DNA of 22,966 bases from Namhaeicola sp039714555 (GTDB lineage Bacteria > Bacteroidota > Bacteroidia > Flavobacteriales > Flavobacteriaceae): contig JBDLJB010000038.1 in NCBI GenBank assembly GCA_039714555.1, positions 1 through 22,966 of the forward strand, in the 5' to 3' direction. Positions 1-9,700 of this stretch are shown here, piece after piece. How positions within the stretch are numbered: position 1 is the first letter of the stretch; the number at the start of each line of letters is the position of its first letter. The notes below the pieces were generated by a model. The model was not told where the DNA came from, searched no databases, and saw nothing but the letters and a program-made list of their open reading frames with translations. The position numbers and the translations under genes are program-made.

Positions 1-118
1 TGTAACTAAACGTAATAATAATAGAAGTTCAATTAAAAAGAGTTCAATAAAAAGAATGAGTTCTAAAAACCAATCAAAAAGAACTGTTGCACAAAGAAAT
101 AATCGATCAAAAAAATAA
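1..118 (+). CDS. C-terminal tail of an unidentified protein (partial, 5' end outside window)
   Basis: An open frame runs from the left edge (first full codon at base 2) to a TAA at 116-118. The 38 visible residues are rich in Lys, Arg, Ser and Asn and contain no hydrophobic core, so this is a disordered basic tail and not a folded domain. Such tails are common at the ends of RNA-binding proteins such as DEAD-box helicases, but the visible part does not allow a family call. The gene converges on trxA and is followed after about 16 bases by a strong hairpin, which fits a real gene end. It could still be a chance open frame, because the reading depends on only 38 codons. Confidence 0.55.
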   Translation, partial: VTKRNNNRSSIKKSSIKRMSSKNQSKRTVAQRNNRSKK

Positions 119-134
119 GGTTTACCTAATTATT

Positions 135-171
135 AAAAAAATCCATTGAAAATATTTTCAATGGATTTTTT
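135..171. terminator. Bidirectional intrinsic terminator between the left-edge gene and trxA
   Basis: A perfect inverted repeat has arms at 141-152 and 155-166 with a TA centre. It is flanked by an A-run (135-140) on the left and a T-run (166-171) on the right, so it gives a hairpin plus U-tract in both directions. It lies 17 bases after the plus-strand stop and 24 bases after the minus-strand trxA stop, as expected for a shared terminator of convergent genes. Confidence 0.9.
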
Positions 172-195
172 ATTAAATATTATTTAAGATTCTTT

Positions 196-513
196 TTATA
201 AAAGAGCGTCAATCTTATTGGAGTAAACTGTTTTTGGCGCTACACCAACTTGTTTTTCAACTACTTCTCCACCTTTCATGATCAAAACTGTAGGTATATT
301 TCTTATACCGTATTCAGCAGCATATTTTTGATTATTATCAACATCAACTTTGGCAATAACTATCTTATCACCATAATCGTTTCCAATTTCATCTAAAATT
401 GGATGTAGCATTCTACAAGGTCCACACCATACGGCCCAAAAATCTACTATAACGGGTTTATCAGATTTTAATACCACTTCTTCAAATGTTGCATCAGTTA
501 CTTCTATTGCCAT
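196..513 (-). CDS. trxA: Thioredoxin
   Basis: Small cytoplasmic dithiol-disulfide oxidoreductase of 105 residues, the usual size for a classical thioredoxin. It has the redox motif WCGPC with Cys30 and Cys33, the preceding VDFWA strand, and the cis-proline motif NIPT (Pro74). I place the start at the ATG at 513 (MAIEV), because the open frame upstream to 555 adds 14 polar residues absent from the family and overlaps the probable promoter. It lies downstream of metF in the same direction but is separated by 139 bases with a candidate promoter, so it is probably its own transcription unit. Thioredoxin is the general electron donor for ribonucleotide reductase, PAPS reductase and methionine sulfoxide reductase; its position next to methionine genes may be accidental. 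Confidence 0.95.
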   Translation of the reverse strand: MAIEVTDATFEEVVLKSDKPVIVDFWAVWCGPCRMLHPILDEIGNDYGDKIVIAKVDVDNNQKYAAEYGIRNIPTVLIMKGGEVVEKQVGVAPKTVYSNKIDALL

Positions 514-552
514 AATTTTTATTTTTAAATTTAGTTTTTCTGAATTAGATTG

Positions 553-560
553 CAAAAATA
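553..560 (-). promoter_or_regulatory. Candidate -7 promoter element of trxA
   Basis: Read on the minus strand this is TATTTTTG, a full match to the Bacteroidota -7 consensus TAnnTTTG. It lies about 40 bases before the chosen trxA start. No clear TTG was found at the expected -33 distance, so the call rests on one box in AT-rich DNA. Confidence 0.4.
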
Positions 561-652
561 AACAATAATTTTAGTTTAATTAATATTGTGAATTTCTTTT
601 TCTTATAGTTGTATTAATAATAGTAATATACTTACAAACTATTTACACTAAT

Positions 653-1609
653 TTAAAAAACACGTGAAGCTATTGCCTTGATATTATCTGATTTTCCCAT
701 TGAATAATAATGTACAACTGGCACTCCGGCGGCTATCAACTCTTTAGATTGTTTTACTGCCCATTCGATTCCAACTTCTCTAACTTGTTTGTTATCACTA
801 CATTTTTCAATTTCTTTCACCAACTCATCCGGTAAATTAATTCTAAAAATCTGGGGTAAAACATTAAGGTGTCTGTTAACAGCCACAGGTTTAATTCCAG
901 GAATAATGGGTACAGTTATACCAATTTCTCTTGCTGCTTTAACAAAATCAAAAAACTTTTTATTATCAAAAAACATTTGGGTTACTACATAATCTGCACC
1001 TGCTGCTACTTTTTGGGCAATCCTTCTAAGATCTGCTTCCATACTTGGCGACTCGAGATGTTTTTCCGGATAACCGGCAACCCCGATACAAAAATTTGAA
1101 CTATAGGGTGTTTTATTCATTTCATGCAAATATTTACCTTTATTTAGATCGCTAATTTGTTTTACCAATTCTGATGCATAAGAGTGTCCGTCTTTTGTTG
1201 GCTCAAAATAAGGTTGATGTTTCATAGCATCACCTCTCAATGCCATAACATTATCAATACCCAAATAATGACAATCAACCAAAACATATTCAGTTTCTTC
1301 TTTGGTAAAACCTCCACATAGAACATGAGGCACCGTATCTACATCATATTTATGCATGATCGAAGCACATATTCCAACAGTTCCGGGTCGCATACGCGTA
1401 ACTTTTCTTTCTAATAAACCATCTGATTTTTTAATATAGATATATTCTTCTCTCGAAGTTGTTACATCAATAAACGGTGGTTTAAATTCCATTAAAGGAT
1501 CAATATTATCATATAATTTTTGAATATGTTGTCCTTTTTTGGGAGGAATTATTTCAAATGAAAATAATGTTTTCCCTTTTGCTTTTTTAATATGATCAGT
1601 GATTTTCAT
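653..1609 (-). CDS. metF: Methylenetetrahydrofolate reductase
   Basis: Flavoenzyme that reduces 5,10-methylene-THF to 5-methyl-THF, the methyl donor for methionine synthase. The 318 residues match the bacterial MetF length. Visible family features are the N-terminal FSFEIIPPK motif with the catalytic Glu19, the FIDVT strand, the MALRGD motif of the FAD site and the later VTQMFFD strand. The start ATG follows the metH part 2 stop by only three bases, so the two genes are surely co-transcribed, and MetF supplies the substrate of its upstream neighbour. No strong hairpin follows its stop; transcription may fade in the AT-rich gap before trxA or read into it. Confidence 0.96.
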   Translation of the reverse strand: MKITDHIKKAKGKTLFSFEIIPPKKGQHIQKLYDNIDPLMEFKPPFIDVTTSREEYIYIKKSDGLLERKVTRMRPGTVGICASIMHKYDVDTVPHVLCGGFTKEETEYVLVDCHYLGIDNVMALRGDAMKHQPYFEPTKDGHSYASELVKQISDLNKGKYLHEMNKTPYSSNFCIGVAGYPEKHLESPSMEADLRRIAQKVAAGADYVVTQMFFDNKKFFDFVKAAREIGITVPIIPGIKPVAVNRHLNVLPQIFRINLPDELVKEIEKCSDNKQVREVGIEWAVKQSKELIAAGVPVVHYYSMGKSDNIKAIASRVF

Positions 1610-1612
1610 GTT

Positions 1613-4282
1613 CTATCCTAAATTTGGTGATAACCATTTTTTTGCTTCATCAATATCTATCTTTTTCCTTTTAGCAAAATCTTCTACTTGTTCCATTGTT
1701 ATTTTCCCTACACCAAAATACTTAGCCTTTTCATTGGCAAAATAATATCCTGAAACTGAAGCCGTAGGCCACATTGCCAAACCATCGGTTAATTTAATTC
1801 CAATATTTTCTTCAACTTTTAAAAGTTTCCAAATTGTTAGTTTTTCTGTATGATCCGGGCAAGCTGGGTAACCCGGTGCCGGACGAATACCTTTATATTT
1901 TTCTTTGATAAGATCATCATCATTTAAATATTCATCACTGGCATAACCCCAAAATTTCATTCTTACTTCCTGATGCAGAAACTCAGCCAGGGCCTCTGCT
2001 AATCTATCTGCGAGTGCTTTTATCATAATTGCTTCATAATCATCATGCTCTGCCTCAAACTTCCTTGCCATTTCATCTGCTCCAAATCCTGTAGTTACCG
2101 CAAAACAACCCATATAATCATTTATATCTTCGCTTTTTGGAGCAATAAAATCAGATAATGCCATGTTTGGAATTCCTTCTTGTTTTTTTGCTTGTTGCCT
2201 AAGCGTAATAAATTTTGATAAAACTTTATCCTTATTAATAGATTCATATACTTCAATATCATCTTCTACAGCATTTACAGGAAAAATTCCAAATACAGCT
2301 TTTGCACGTAACAGATTTTCACTTACAATCTTTTTAAGCATTGCATTGGCATCTTTATAAAGTTTACTCGCTTCTATGCCTATTTTATCATCTGTTAAAA
2401 TTTCAGGAAACTTTCCTTTTAATTCCCATGTTCTAAAAAAAGGTGTCCAATCAATAAAATCAATCAATTTTTTAAGATGAATCTGATCAAAAACTTTGGT
2501 GCCAAGGAATTTTGGTGTTGGTATTTTTATAGTATCCCAATCTATTTTAAATTTATTATTTCTAGCATCGGTTAAGCTTAAAAACTCTTTCTTTTTACTA
2601 CGACTATAAAACCCTTCTCTAACAATTCTATAATCATTTTTAAGTTGATCGGTATATGCTTTTGATGTTGTTGTTTTCAAAAGATCACCTACAACAGTTA
2701 CTGCTTTAGAAGCATCCAATACATGCACAACTGCATGTTGGTATTCAGGATCGATCTTTACAGCAGTATGTGCTTTTGATGTTGTTGCACCACCAATAAG
2801 TAATGGTACTTCAAACTTTTGGTGTTCCATTTCTTTAGCTAAATGAACCATTTCGTCTAAACTAGGTGTTATCAATCCACTTAATCCAATGATATCAACA
2901 TTTTCATTTTTAGCAATTTCAATTATTTTTTGAGGTGGAACCATTACGCCTAAATCAATAATTTCATAATTATTACAACTTAAAACCACACCAACTATAT
3001 TTTTACCAATATCATGCACATCACCTTTAACAGTAGCCAAGAGGATTTTTCCTGCCCCCAGAGACCCTTCAACTTTTTCAGCTTCAATGTAAGGCGTCAA
3101 ATAAGCAACCGCTTTTTTCATTACTCTGGCAGATTTAACCACTTGTGGTAAAAACATTTTACCTGAGCCAAATAATTCACCAACAACATTCATTCCGGTC
3201 ATCAGATTATTTTCGATTACTTCAATAGGTTCTGTAACGCTTAGTCTAGCTTCTTCCATGTCTTCGACAATGTAAGAATCAATACCTTTTACCAAAGCAT
3301 GAGTTATACGATCTTGTAATGATTCTTCACGCCAGGCCAAATCAAATATTTGCTCTTTTTTGGTTCCTTTAACAGTATCGGCAAGATCTAATAATCTTTC
3401 GGTAGCATCTTCCCTTCTATTTAAAATTACATCTTCAATATGTTCTAACAGGTCTTTTGGTATTTCATCATAAACTTCTAACATTGCCGGATTAACAATA
3501 CCGATATTCATGCCCGCTTTAATGGCATGAAATAAGAAAACTGAATGCATTGCTTCACGAACAGTATTATTTCCTCTAAAAGAAAAGGACACGTTACTAA
3601 CACCTCCACTTACACTTACGTGTGGAAGATTTTTTTTAACCCAGCGAGTTGCTTCGATAAAATTTACAGCATTGTTCTTATGTTCTTCCATTCCGGTTGC
3701 AACCGGAAAAATATTAAGATCAAAAATAATATCTTCAGCAGGAAATTTAACTTTGTTAACCAAAATATCATAAGAACGTTTGGCTATTTCAATTCTTCGT
3801 TCATATGTATCGGCCTGACCATTTTCATCAAAAGCCATTACAATAACAGCAGCTCCATATCTTTTTATCAAAGTAGCATGATGAATAAATTCACTTTCCC
3901 CTTCTTTTAAACTTATGGAATTCACTACACATTTTCCTTGAACAACTTGTAAGCCTGCTTCAATAATTTCCCATTTTGAACTATCTATCATAATAGGAAC
4001 TCGGGCAATATCAGGTTCTGCAGCGATCAAATTCAAAAAATTTACCATCGCTTCTTTTCCATCGATCAAACCATCATCCATATTTATGTCAATAATTTGT
4101 GCGCCCCCTTCTACCTGATGACGTGCAATATCCAGAGCTTCATCAAATTTCTCTTCTTTGATCAAGCGAAGAAATTTTCGTGAACCAGCTACATTTGTTC
4201 GTTCACCAACATTGATAAAATTACTCTGTGGTGTTATAATTAAAGGCTCTAAACCTGATAATTTTAAATTTTTATGACTCAC
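1613..4282 (-). CDS. metH: Methionine synthase part 2: folate, cobalamin and AdoMet-reactivation domains
   Basis: The 889 residues correspond to the last three modules of MetH. The pterin-binding domain is at about 15-300 (NVGERTN at 24-30, then DINMDDG). The cobalamin cap and Rossmann domain is at about 310-540, with the DVHDIG motif whose His423 should be the lower cobalt ligand, then GLSGL (467-470) and IGGATT. The reactivation domain is at about 590-889, with RPAPGYP (800-806) for AdoMet binding. It lacks the homocysteine-binding module, which is the next gene upstream. The two polypeptides together have 1220 residues, close to single-chain E. coli MetH (1227). A 78-base gap separates the halves and three bases separate this gene from metF. 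Confidence 0.95.
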   Translation of the reverse strand: MSHKNLKLSGLEPLIITPQSNFINVGERTNVAGSRKFLRLIKEEKFDEALDIARHQVEGGAQIIDINMDDGLIDGKEAMVNFLNLIAAEPDIARVPIMIDSSKWEIIEAGLQVVQGKCVVNSISLKEGESEFIHHATLIKRYGAAVIVMAFDENGQADTYERRIEIAKRSYDILVNKVKFPAEDIIFDLNIFPVATGMEEHKNNAVNFIEATRWVKKNLPHVSVSGGVSNVSFSFRGNNTVREAMHSVFLFHAIKAGMNIGIVNPAMLEVYDEIPKDLLEHIEDVILNRREDATERLLDLADTVKGTKKEQIFDLAWREESLQDRITHALVKGIDSYIVEDMEEARLSVTEPIEVIENNLMTGMNVVGELFGSGKMFLPQVVKSARVMKKAVAYLTPYIEAEKVEGSLGAGKILLATVKGDVHDIGKNIVGVVLSCNNYEIIDLGVMVPPQKIIEIAKNENVDIIGLSGLITPSLDEMVHLAKEMEHQKFEVPLLIGGATTSKAHTAVKIDPEYQHAVVHVLDASKAVTVVGDLLKTTTSKAYTDQLKNDYRIVREGFYSRSKKKEFLSLTDARNNKFKIDWDTIKIPTPKFLGTKVFDQIHLKKLIDFIDWTPFFRTWELKGKFPEILTDDKIGIEASKLYKDANAMLKKIVSENLLRAKAVFGIFPVNAVEDDIEVYESINKDKVLSKFITLRQQAKKQEGIPNMALSDFIAPKSEDINDYMGCFAVTTGFGADEMARKFEAEHDDYEAIMIKALADRLAEALAEFLHQEVRMKFWGYASDEYLNDDDLIKEKYKGIRPAPGYPACPDHTEKLTIWKLLKVEENIGIKLTDGLAMWPTASVSGYYFANEKAKYFGVGKITMEQVEDFAKRKKIDIDEAKKWLSPNLG

Positions 4283-4306
4283 TTTTTAATTTTAAATTTT
4301 ATTAAT

Positions 4307-4334
4307 AAAAGCTAGAATTTATGAACTTTCACAA
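4307..4334 (-). promoter_or_regulatory. Weak internal promoter candidate before metH part 2
   Basis: On the minus strand a TTG (4332-4334) is followed after 17 bases by TAGCTTTT (4307-4314), one base off TAnnTTTG. It sits in the only sizeable gap (78 bases) inside the methionine operon and could give extra transcription of metH part 2 and metF. The match is weak and the DNA is AT-rich. Confidence 0.22.
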
Positions 4335-4360
4335 TCAGTTTTATACTTTAAAACTACCCA

Positions 4361-5356
4361 TCAACTCTTCATTTTTCTCGGTTGATAAGCTTTTACTACT
4401 TCGGCGATCTCTTTGATATGATCTGGTGTTGTACCGCAACAACCTCCTACAATATTGACTATATTCTTATCTAAATATTCTTTTATTTGTTGTGCCATAT
4501 CTATTGGAGTTTCATCATATTCTCCAAAAGCATTGGGTAAACCTGCATTGGGATGTGCTGAAATAGCAAATTCAGATTTATCAGATAAAACCTGTAAATA
4601 AGGGGTTAATTGTTTAGCCCCTAAAGCACAATTTAAACCAACTGTAAGCAACGGGATATGAGATACAGAAACTAAAAATGCTTCAGCTGTTTGCCCTGAA
4701 AGGGTCCTACCACTGGCATCAGTAATAGTACCACTAACCATTACCGGAATTTCAATTTTTCTTTCTTCCTTAATTTCTTCAATAGCAAAAAGTGCGGCTT
4801 TTGCATTTAAGGTGTCAAAAACAGTTTCTACCAACAATAAATCTACTCCACCATCAATCAATGCACCGGCTTGTTCTTTATATGCTGTTTTTAATTCTTC
4901 AAAAGTTATTGCCCTAAATCCCGGGTCATTAACTTTTGGCGACATACTCGCAGTTTTGTTTGTGGGTCCCATTGAACCAGCTACAAAACGCGGTTTTTCA
5001 GGTTCCTTCAAAGTAAATTCATCAGCAGCTTCTCTGGCAATTTTAGCCGATTGATAATTGATATCATACACAAGATCTTCCATTTCATAATCTGCCATTG
5101 CAACAGTTGTTGCTGAAAAAGTATTGGTTTCAATAATATCTGCTCCTGCTGCTAAATATTTACGATGGATCTCTTTTATTGCCTCAGGCTGGGTAAGCGA
5201 TAATAAATCGTTATTTCCCTTTACAGAAACATGAAAATCTTTGAATTGAGCTCCCCTGTAATCATCTTCTGTGAATTTATATTGTTGAATCATAGTACCC
5301 ATGGCACCATCTAAAACTAAAATTCTTTCTTTTAAAATCTTTTCTATTTTTTGCAT
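4361..5356 (-). CDS. Methionine synthase part 1: homocysteine S-methyltransferase domain
   Basis: 331-residue barrel domain that binds and activates homocysteine through zinc. The N-terminal LDGAMGT motif is at 15-21. The three zinc-ligand cysteines are in place: Cys243 in GLNC and Cys306-Cys307 in GGCCGTTPDH. The start is taken as the ATG at 5356, because family proteins begin shortly before the LDGAMGT strand and the 12 extra upstream codons would lie inside the preceding gene. With this start, the DUF2061 stop and this start share one base (TAATG), which suggests translational coupling. It has no folate or B12 domain, so it should act in trans with the 889-residue protein encoded next. A stand-alone betaine- or S-methylmethionine-type methyltransferase is less likely given that partner. 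Confidence 0.93.
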   Translation of the reverse strand: MQKIEKILKERILVLDGAMGTMIQQYKFTEDDYRGAQFKDFHVSVKGNNDLLSLTQPEAIKEIHRKYLAAGADIIETNTFSATTVAMADYEMEDLVYDINYQSAKIAREAADEFTLKEPEKPRFVAGSMGPTNKTASMSPKVNDPGFRAITFEELKTAYKEQAGALIDGGVDLLLVETVFDTLNAKAALFAIEEIKEERKIEIPVMVSGTITDASGRTLSGQTAEAFLVSVSHIPLLTVGLNCALGAKQLTPYLQVLSDKSEFAISAHPNAGLPNAFGEYDETPIDMAQQIKEYLDKNIVNIVGGCCGTTPDHIKEIAEVVKAYQPRKMKS

Positions 5357-5604
5357 TATTGTTCTCTTTTTCCCCATTTGATGAAATTCCATATTCTTTC
5401 ATGAAAAAAATACAAAATCATCTTGGTAAATATTTCTATACCCCCTATCGAAACTGCAATTGCAATCTTACCTGTTAAAATATATGAAATAATAATAGTA
5501 TCTAAAGTCCCTATAGTTCGCCATGTTATTGCCTTTACCAAACTCCTGCGTTTGGTAGCTCCTTTTTTGTAATAATTACCATTATTTTTGTTAAACAATA
5601 ACAT
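5356..5604 (-). CDS. DUF2061-type small membrane protein
   Basis: 82 residues. A basic N-terminus (about 1-24, many Lys and Arg) precedes the characteristic RSLVKAITWRTIGTLDT segment, then a hydrophobic helix (about 32-44), a second hydrophobic stretch (about 48-67) and the ending HERIWNFIKWG, typical of the DUF2061 family. It is predicted to sit in the inner membrane with two helices. The function is not known. It lies two bases after the sulfhydrylase stop and shares one base with the metH part 1 start, so it is co-expressed with methionine synthesis. From memory, relatives occur beside sulfate-assimilation genes; that fits a sulfur-related role but does not prove one. Confidence 0.85.
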   Translation of the reverse strand: MLLFNKNNGNYYKKGATKRRSLVKAITWRTIGTLDTIIISYILTGKIAIAVSIGGIEIFTKMILYFFHERIWNFIKWGKREQ

Positions 5605-5606
5605 TT

Positions 5607-6779
5607 TTAAGTGTTTAATGCCTGATAAAGGTCATTGATAATATCATCAATATGCTCTAAACCAACTGAAACTCTTACCAAGCCATCGGTTATACTAACT
5701 TCTAATCTATCAGCTACAGATAGTTTACTATGCGTTGTTGAAGCCGGATGTGTTACAATGGTTCTCGTATCTCCTAAATTAGCCGACAAAGAACACATTT
5801 TTATTTTATTTAAAAAATTCCTTCCTGCTGTAATTCCTCCTTTTACTTCAAATGCAACAATATTACCACCCAATTTCATTTGATTTTTGGCAACTTCATA
5901 TTGTGGATGACTCTTTAGAAAAGGATATTTTACCCAATTTACATTGGAATGACTTTCTAAAAACTCAGCAACTTTTAAAGCATTTTCACAATGTTTGTCA
6001 ACTCTTACTGCTAAGGTTTCTAAACTTTTTGACAATACCCAGGCATTAAATGGCGACATCGCCGGGCCTGTATTTCTTGAAAATAAATAAATTTCACGAA
6101 TCAGATCTGATCTGCCTACTGCAATTCCGCCTAAAACTCTTCCTTGACCATCCATCAATTTCGTTGCCGAATGTACTATAATATCTGCCCCAAAGTTAAT
6201 AGGTTTTTGCAAATAAGGTGTTGCAAAACAATTATCAATTACCAATAAAATATTATGTTTTTTAGCAATTTTACCCAGAAGTTCTAGATCTAAAATATCA
6301 ACAGCCGGGTTTGTTGGTGTTTCAGCATATAAAATCTTAGTATTTGACTGTATCAAACTTTCAATTTTATCAGCTTCATTTACATTAAAATAAGAAGTCT
6401 CAATATTCCATTTTGGTAAATATTGGGTAAATAAAGAATGTGTTGAACCAAAAACCGAACGGCAGGAAACTATATGATCTCCGCTTTGCAATAATGCACC
6501 AAAAGTTGAAAAAATTGCTGCCATTCCTGTTGCAAAAGCATAACCACTTTCAGCACCTTCCATACTTACAACTTTATCTACAAATTCAGATGTATTTGGA
6601 TTTGAAAATCTGCTGTACAAATTTTTATCTTTTTCTTCTGCAAAAGAAGCGCGCATATCTTCAGCATCATCAAATACAAAACTTGAAGTTAAGTATAAAG
6701 GGGTTGAGTGCTCACTAAATTGTGATCTTTCGGTTTGCTTTCTAATAGCTTCTGTTTCGAAATGCTTTTTTGTACTCAT
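5607..6779 (-). CDS. metZ: O-acyl-homoserine sulfhydrylase, MetZ type (PLP enzyme)
   Basis: 390-residue PLP enzyme of the Cys/Met metabolism (MetB/MetC/MetY) family. It should convert O-acetylhomoserine plus sulfide to homocysteine. Visible motifs are YSRFSNPN (55-62), which contacts PLP phosphate from the partner subunit, AETPTNP (152-158), IDNCFATP (181-188) and SATK with the Schiff-base Lys207, followed by DGQGRVLGG, which resembles MetZ more than MetB. The start is the ATG at 6779 (MSTKK); the frame also offers a TTG at 6800 overlapping the upstream stop, but ATG fits the family N-terminus. It lies 17 bases after the metX fusion that makes its substrate. Cystathionine gamma-synthase activity cannot be excluded by sequence alone. 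Confidence 0.88.
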   Translation of the reverse strand: MSTKKHFETEAIRKQTERSQFSEHSTPLYLTSSFVFDDAEDMRASFAEEKDKNLYSRFSNPNTSEFVDKVVSMEGAESGYAFATGMAAIFSTFGALLQSGDHIVSCRSVFGSTHSLFTQYLPKWNIETSYFNVNEADKIESLIQSNTKILYAETPTNPAVDILDLELLGKIAKKHNILLVIDNCFATPYLQKPINFGADIIVHSATKLMDGQGRVLGGIAVGRSDLIREIYLFSRNTGPAMSPFNAWVLSKSLETLAVRVDKHCENALKVAEFLESHSNVNWVKYPFLKSHPQYEVAKNQMKLGGNIVAFEVKGGITAGRNFLNKIKMCSLSANLGDTRTIVTHPASTTHSKLSVADRLEVSITDGLVRVSVGLEHIDDIINDLYQALNT

Positions 6780-6796
6780 TATATTATTTTTTTTAA

Positions 6797-9700
6797 TCAA
6801 TTTGCTTTTTCTGTCAATCGTAAAATATCGCCAAAAACACCGCGAGCCGTTACTTTTGCTCCTGCTCCTGCTCCTTGAATTACAAGTGGCCTTTCGCCGT
6901 AAGATTCGGTATAAATTTCAAAGATAGAATCCGATTCTTTTATTTGCCCTAAAGAACTTTCTTTAGGTACAGAAACTAATTCTACACTTAATTTTCCTTT
7001 ATCTTTACTTAGATCACCTGATAATTCACCAACATATCGCAATACACAACCGGGTTTTTGTTTTAATTTAATTTCTTGAAAAACTTCATCCAGATCTTTT
7101 AAATTTAATAAAAAATCTTTTTTTGTGCCAGTTCTTAGATGTTCGGGAATTAAATTTTGAATTTCAATATCATCAAATTCATTTTGCAGATCTAATTCTC
7201 TTGCCAAGATCAATAATTTTCTCCCAACATCATTTCCGCTTAAATCCTCTCTAGGATCGGGTTCAGTAAATCCTTTTATTAAAGCATCATTTAAAATATT
7301 ACTAAAAGAGTTATCTTCAACCGAAAAATGATTAAAAATATAACTCAAACTACCCGAAAAAATACCTTTTATTTTGGTAATATTTTCACCGGAATGATGT
7401 AATAATTTAATGGTATCCACTAAAGGCAAACCTGCACCAACATTGGTTTCATATAAATAGTTCTTTTCTTTTTCCTGAAGTTTTTTTCGCAATAACTTGT
7501 AAAAAATAAAATCTTTGGTATTGGCAATTTTATTAGAGGAAACCAGATCAAAACCATTTTCAACCAAAGGAATATAATTTTGAATAAAGTCTTCACTTGC
7601 TGTATTATCAACAGCAATCAAATTTTCATGATGGTTCTTTCGGGCAAATTTAATAACATCATTTATATTGTAATTTTCTTCACCATTTTTTTCTAATTCT
7701 GTTTCCCAATTTTTATCAATTCCATTTTTTTGGAGTAATACTTTTTTAGAATTTGCTACGGCAAAAACATTGAGTTTAATTTTTCTTCTTTTCTCAATAT
7801 CAGCCGCACTTTTTAAAATCTGATCAATCAAAGTTCCTCCAACCAAACCTTTACCAAAAATGGCAATATTAATTTTAGTAGAGACACCAAATATTTTACT
7901 ATGAATTACATTAACAGCTTTATGCAGATCATTCTTGTCTAAAACCAAAGAAATATTATCACCGGTAACTGAGCTGTTGATCAACACAGGAGAAATATCG
8001 TTTTTCATCAATGAATTATAAGAAATATGAAAATTATCTAATTTTTGACCAATAATAGAAACGATTACCAAATCATTTTTTACATGAACATCATTAACAT
8101 CAAAAGTTTCGAATTCAATTTTAAATTCTTTTTCTAATGTTAATTTTGCTTTTTTAGCATCCTTTGATTGAACAACAAAACCGATTCCTCTTTCAGATGA
8201 ACCTTGCGAAATAATACTAACGCTTATATTTTCTTTTCCTAAAGCTGTAAATATTCTCGCATCAACTCCTGATTTTCCAAGCAATCCTCTACCAACCAAA
8301 CTAATTAACGATACATTTTCCTGAACAGTAACTGAACGAATTCCTTTTTTACTTACTTGTGACTTAATTAAAGTGCCATTATTTTTAGAATCAAAAGTGT
8401 TTAATAATCGTAACGGAATATTTTTTTCAATTAATGGAATTATTGTTTTTGCATGCAAAATATTTGCGCCAAAATTAGCCAATTCATTTGCTTCCTGAAA
8501 AGTTAACTCTTCAATTTTTTGTGCATCTGAAACCAGATCAGGGTTAGCTGTAAAAATACCATTTACATGTGTGTAATTTTGTAATTCTTCTGCATCTAAA
8601 AAATTTGCCAATAATGAAGCCGAGTAATTACTACCATTTCTTCCTAAAGTAGTTGTTTCATCATCTAAATTTGAGGCTATAAATCCTGTAATTAATTGTA
8701 TTTCAGAATTGTTGTTTTTAAAATAACGTATTACATTTTCTTTAGAAATTTCAAGTAAAGGAATTGCCTCACCAAAAGCATCATCAGTTTTAATCAATTT
8801 TCTTGAATCGACAAAATTAGCATCAATTCCCTTTTTTTGCAGTAGGTTTGTCAACATTTTAACCGATAGTATTTCTCCTTGTGCTAAAACCCTATCTTTA
8901 ATTTTACAACCATAATCTCCCAATAATTTTACACCTTCAAAAACTTTTCTCAAAAGTTCAAATTCTTTACTAAAATCAACATGTTGATCAGGTGCTTTTT
9001 GATAAGCTTTAAATTCTTCAAATTTTGATTTATAATCTTTATCAATTTTGGCATCTTCTAAAATTTCTTCCAATAAATCAGTTGTATTTCCTCTTGCCGA
9101 AGCAACCACAACAATTTTTTCTTCATTTTTTACTTTGTCAGAAATAATTTGAAGTACATGCTTTAAACCTACTCCATTTGCCAATGATTTACCTCCAAAT
9201 TTTACAACTTTTACTTTTTGTTTTATTAATTTTTTGGCTTTCGGATATTTAAAAATACCATTTAATATCTCATTTAACTGTTCATATTCAATCAAAAAAG
9301 CATCATGACCATGAATAGATTTTATCTCGTGATAAGCATTTTCTACTCCGGCTTTATCTAACATTTTTTTAGTTTCAATGATCTCTTTTGGCACAAAAAA
9401 GAAATCAGAATCAACTCCAACCTGAATCACATTAGCTTTTATTTGCCCGGCAAGTTCTTGAAAATTCCCTCTATCTCTTGTAACATCAACAGTACTTAAC
9501 AAATGGTTTAACATTTTATACGATTCTAAACTAAAGCGATTTTCCAATTGTTTTCCGTGATAGAGCAACCAACTTTCAGTATTAAAATTTCCTTGATCTT
9601 TATTTTTTGTACGATTAAATTTTTGTTTAAACGAATCAGCCGTTCTGTAAAATAACATTGCCATCATACGCGCATCATGAACCGGTTGACTTGAATTTGA

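Noticed and set aside
196..1609. Thioredoxin as last member of the methionine operon.
   Set aside because: The 139-base gap with a full -7 box favours a separate unit; read-through remains possible because no terminator follows metF.
3545..3910. 121-codon plus-strand open frame opposite metH part 2.
   Set aside because: It is a shadow of the conserved pterin-binding domain, with no recognisable family features.
5357..5392. Upstream ATG at 5392 for metH part 1.
   Set aside because: It would add 12 residues lying wholly inside the DUF2061 gene; the ATG at 5356 gives the normal distance to the LDGAMGT motif and a TAATG junction.
6780..6800. TTG start at 6800 for the sulfhydrylase, overlapping the stop of the metX fusion.
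   Set aside because: The ATG at 6779 gives the family-typical N-terminus; the seven extra residues are Lys/Asn filler from AT-rich DNA.
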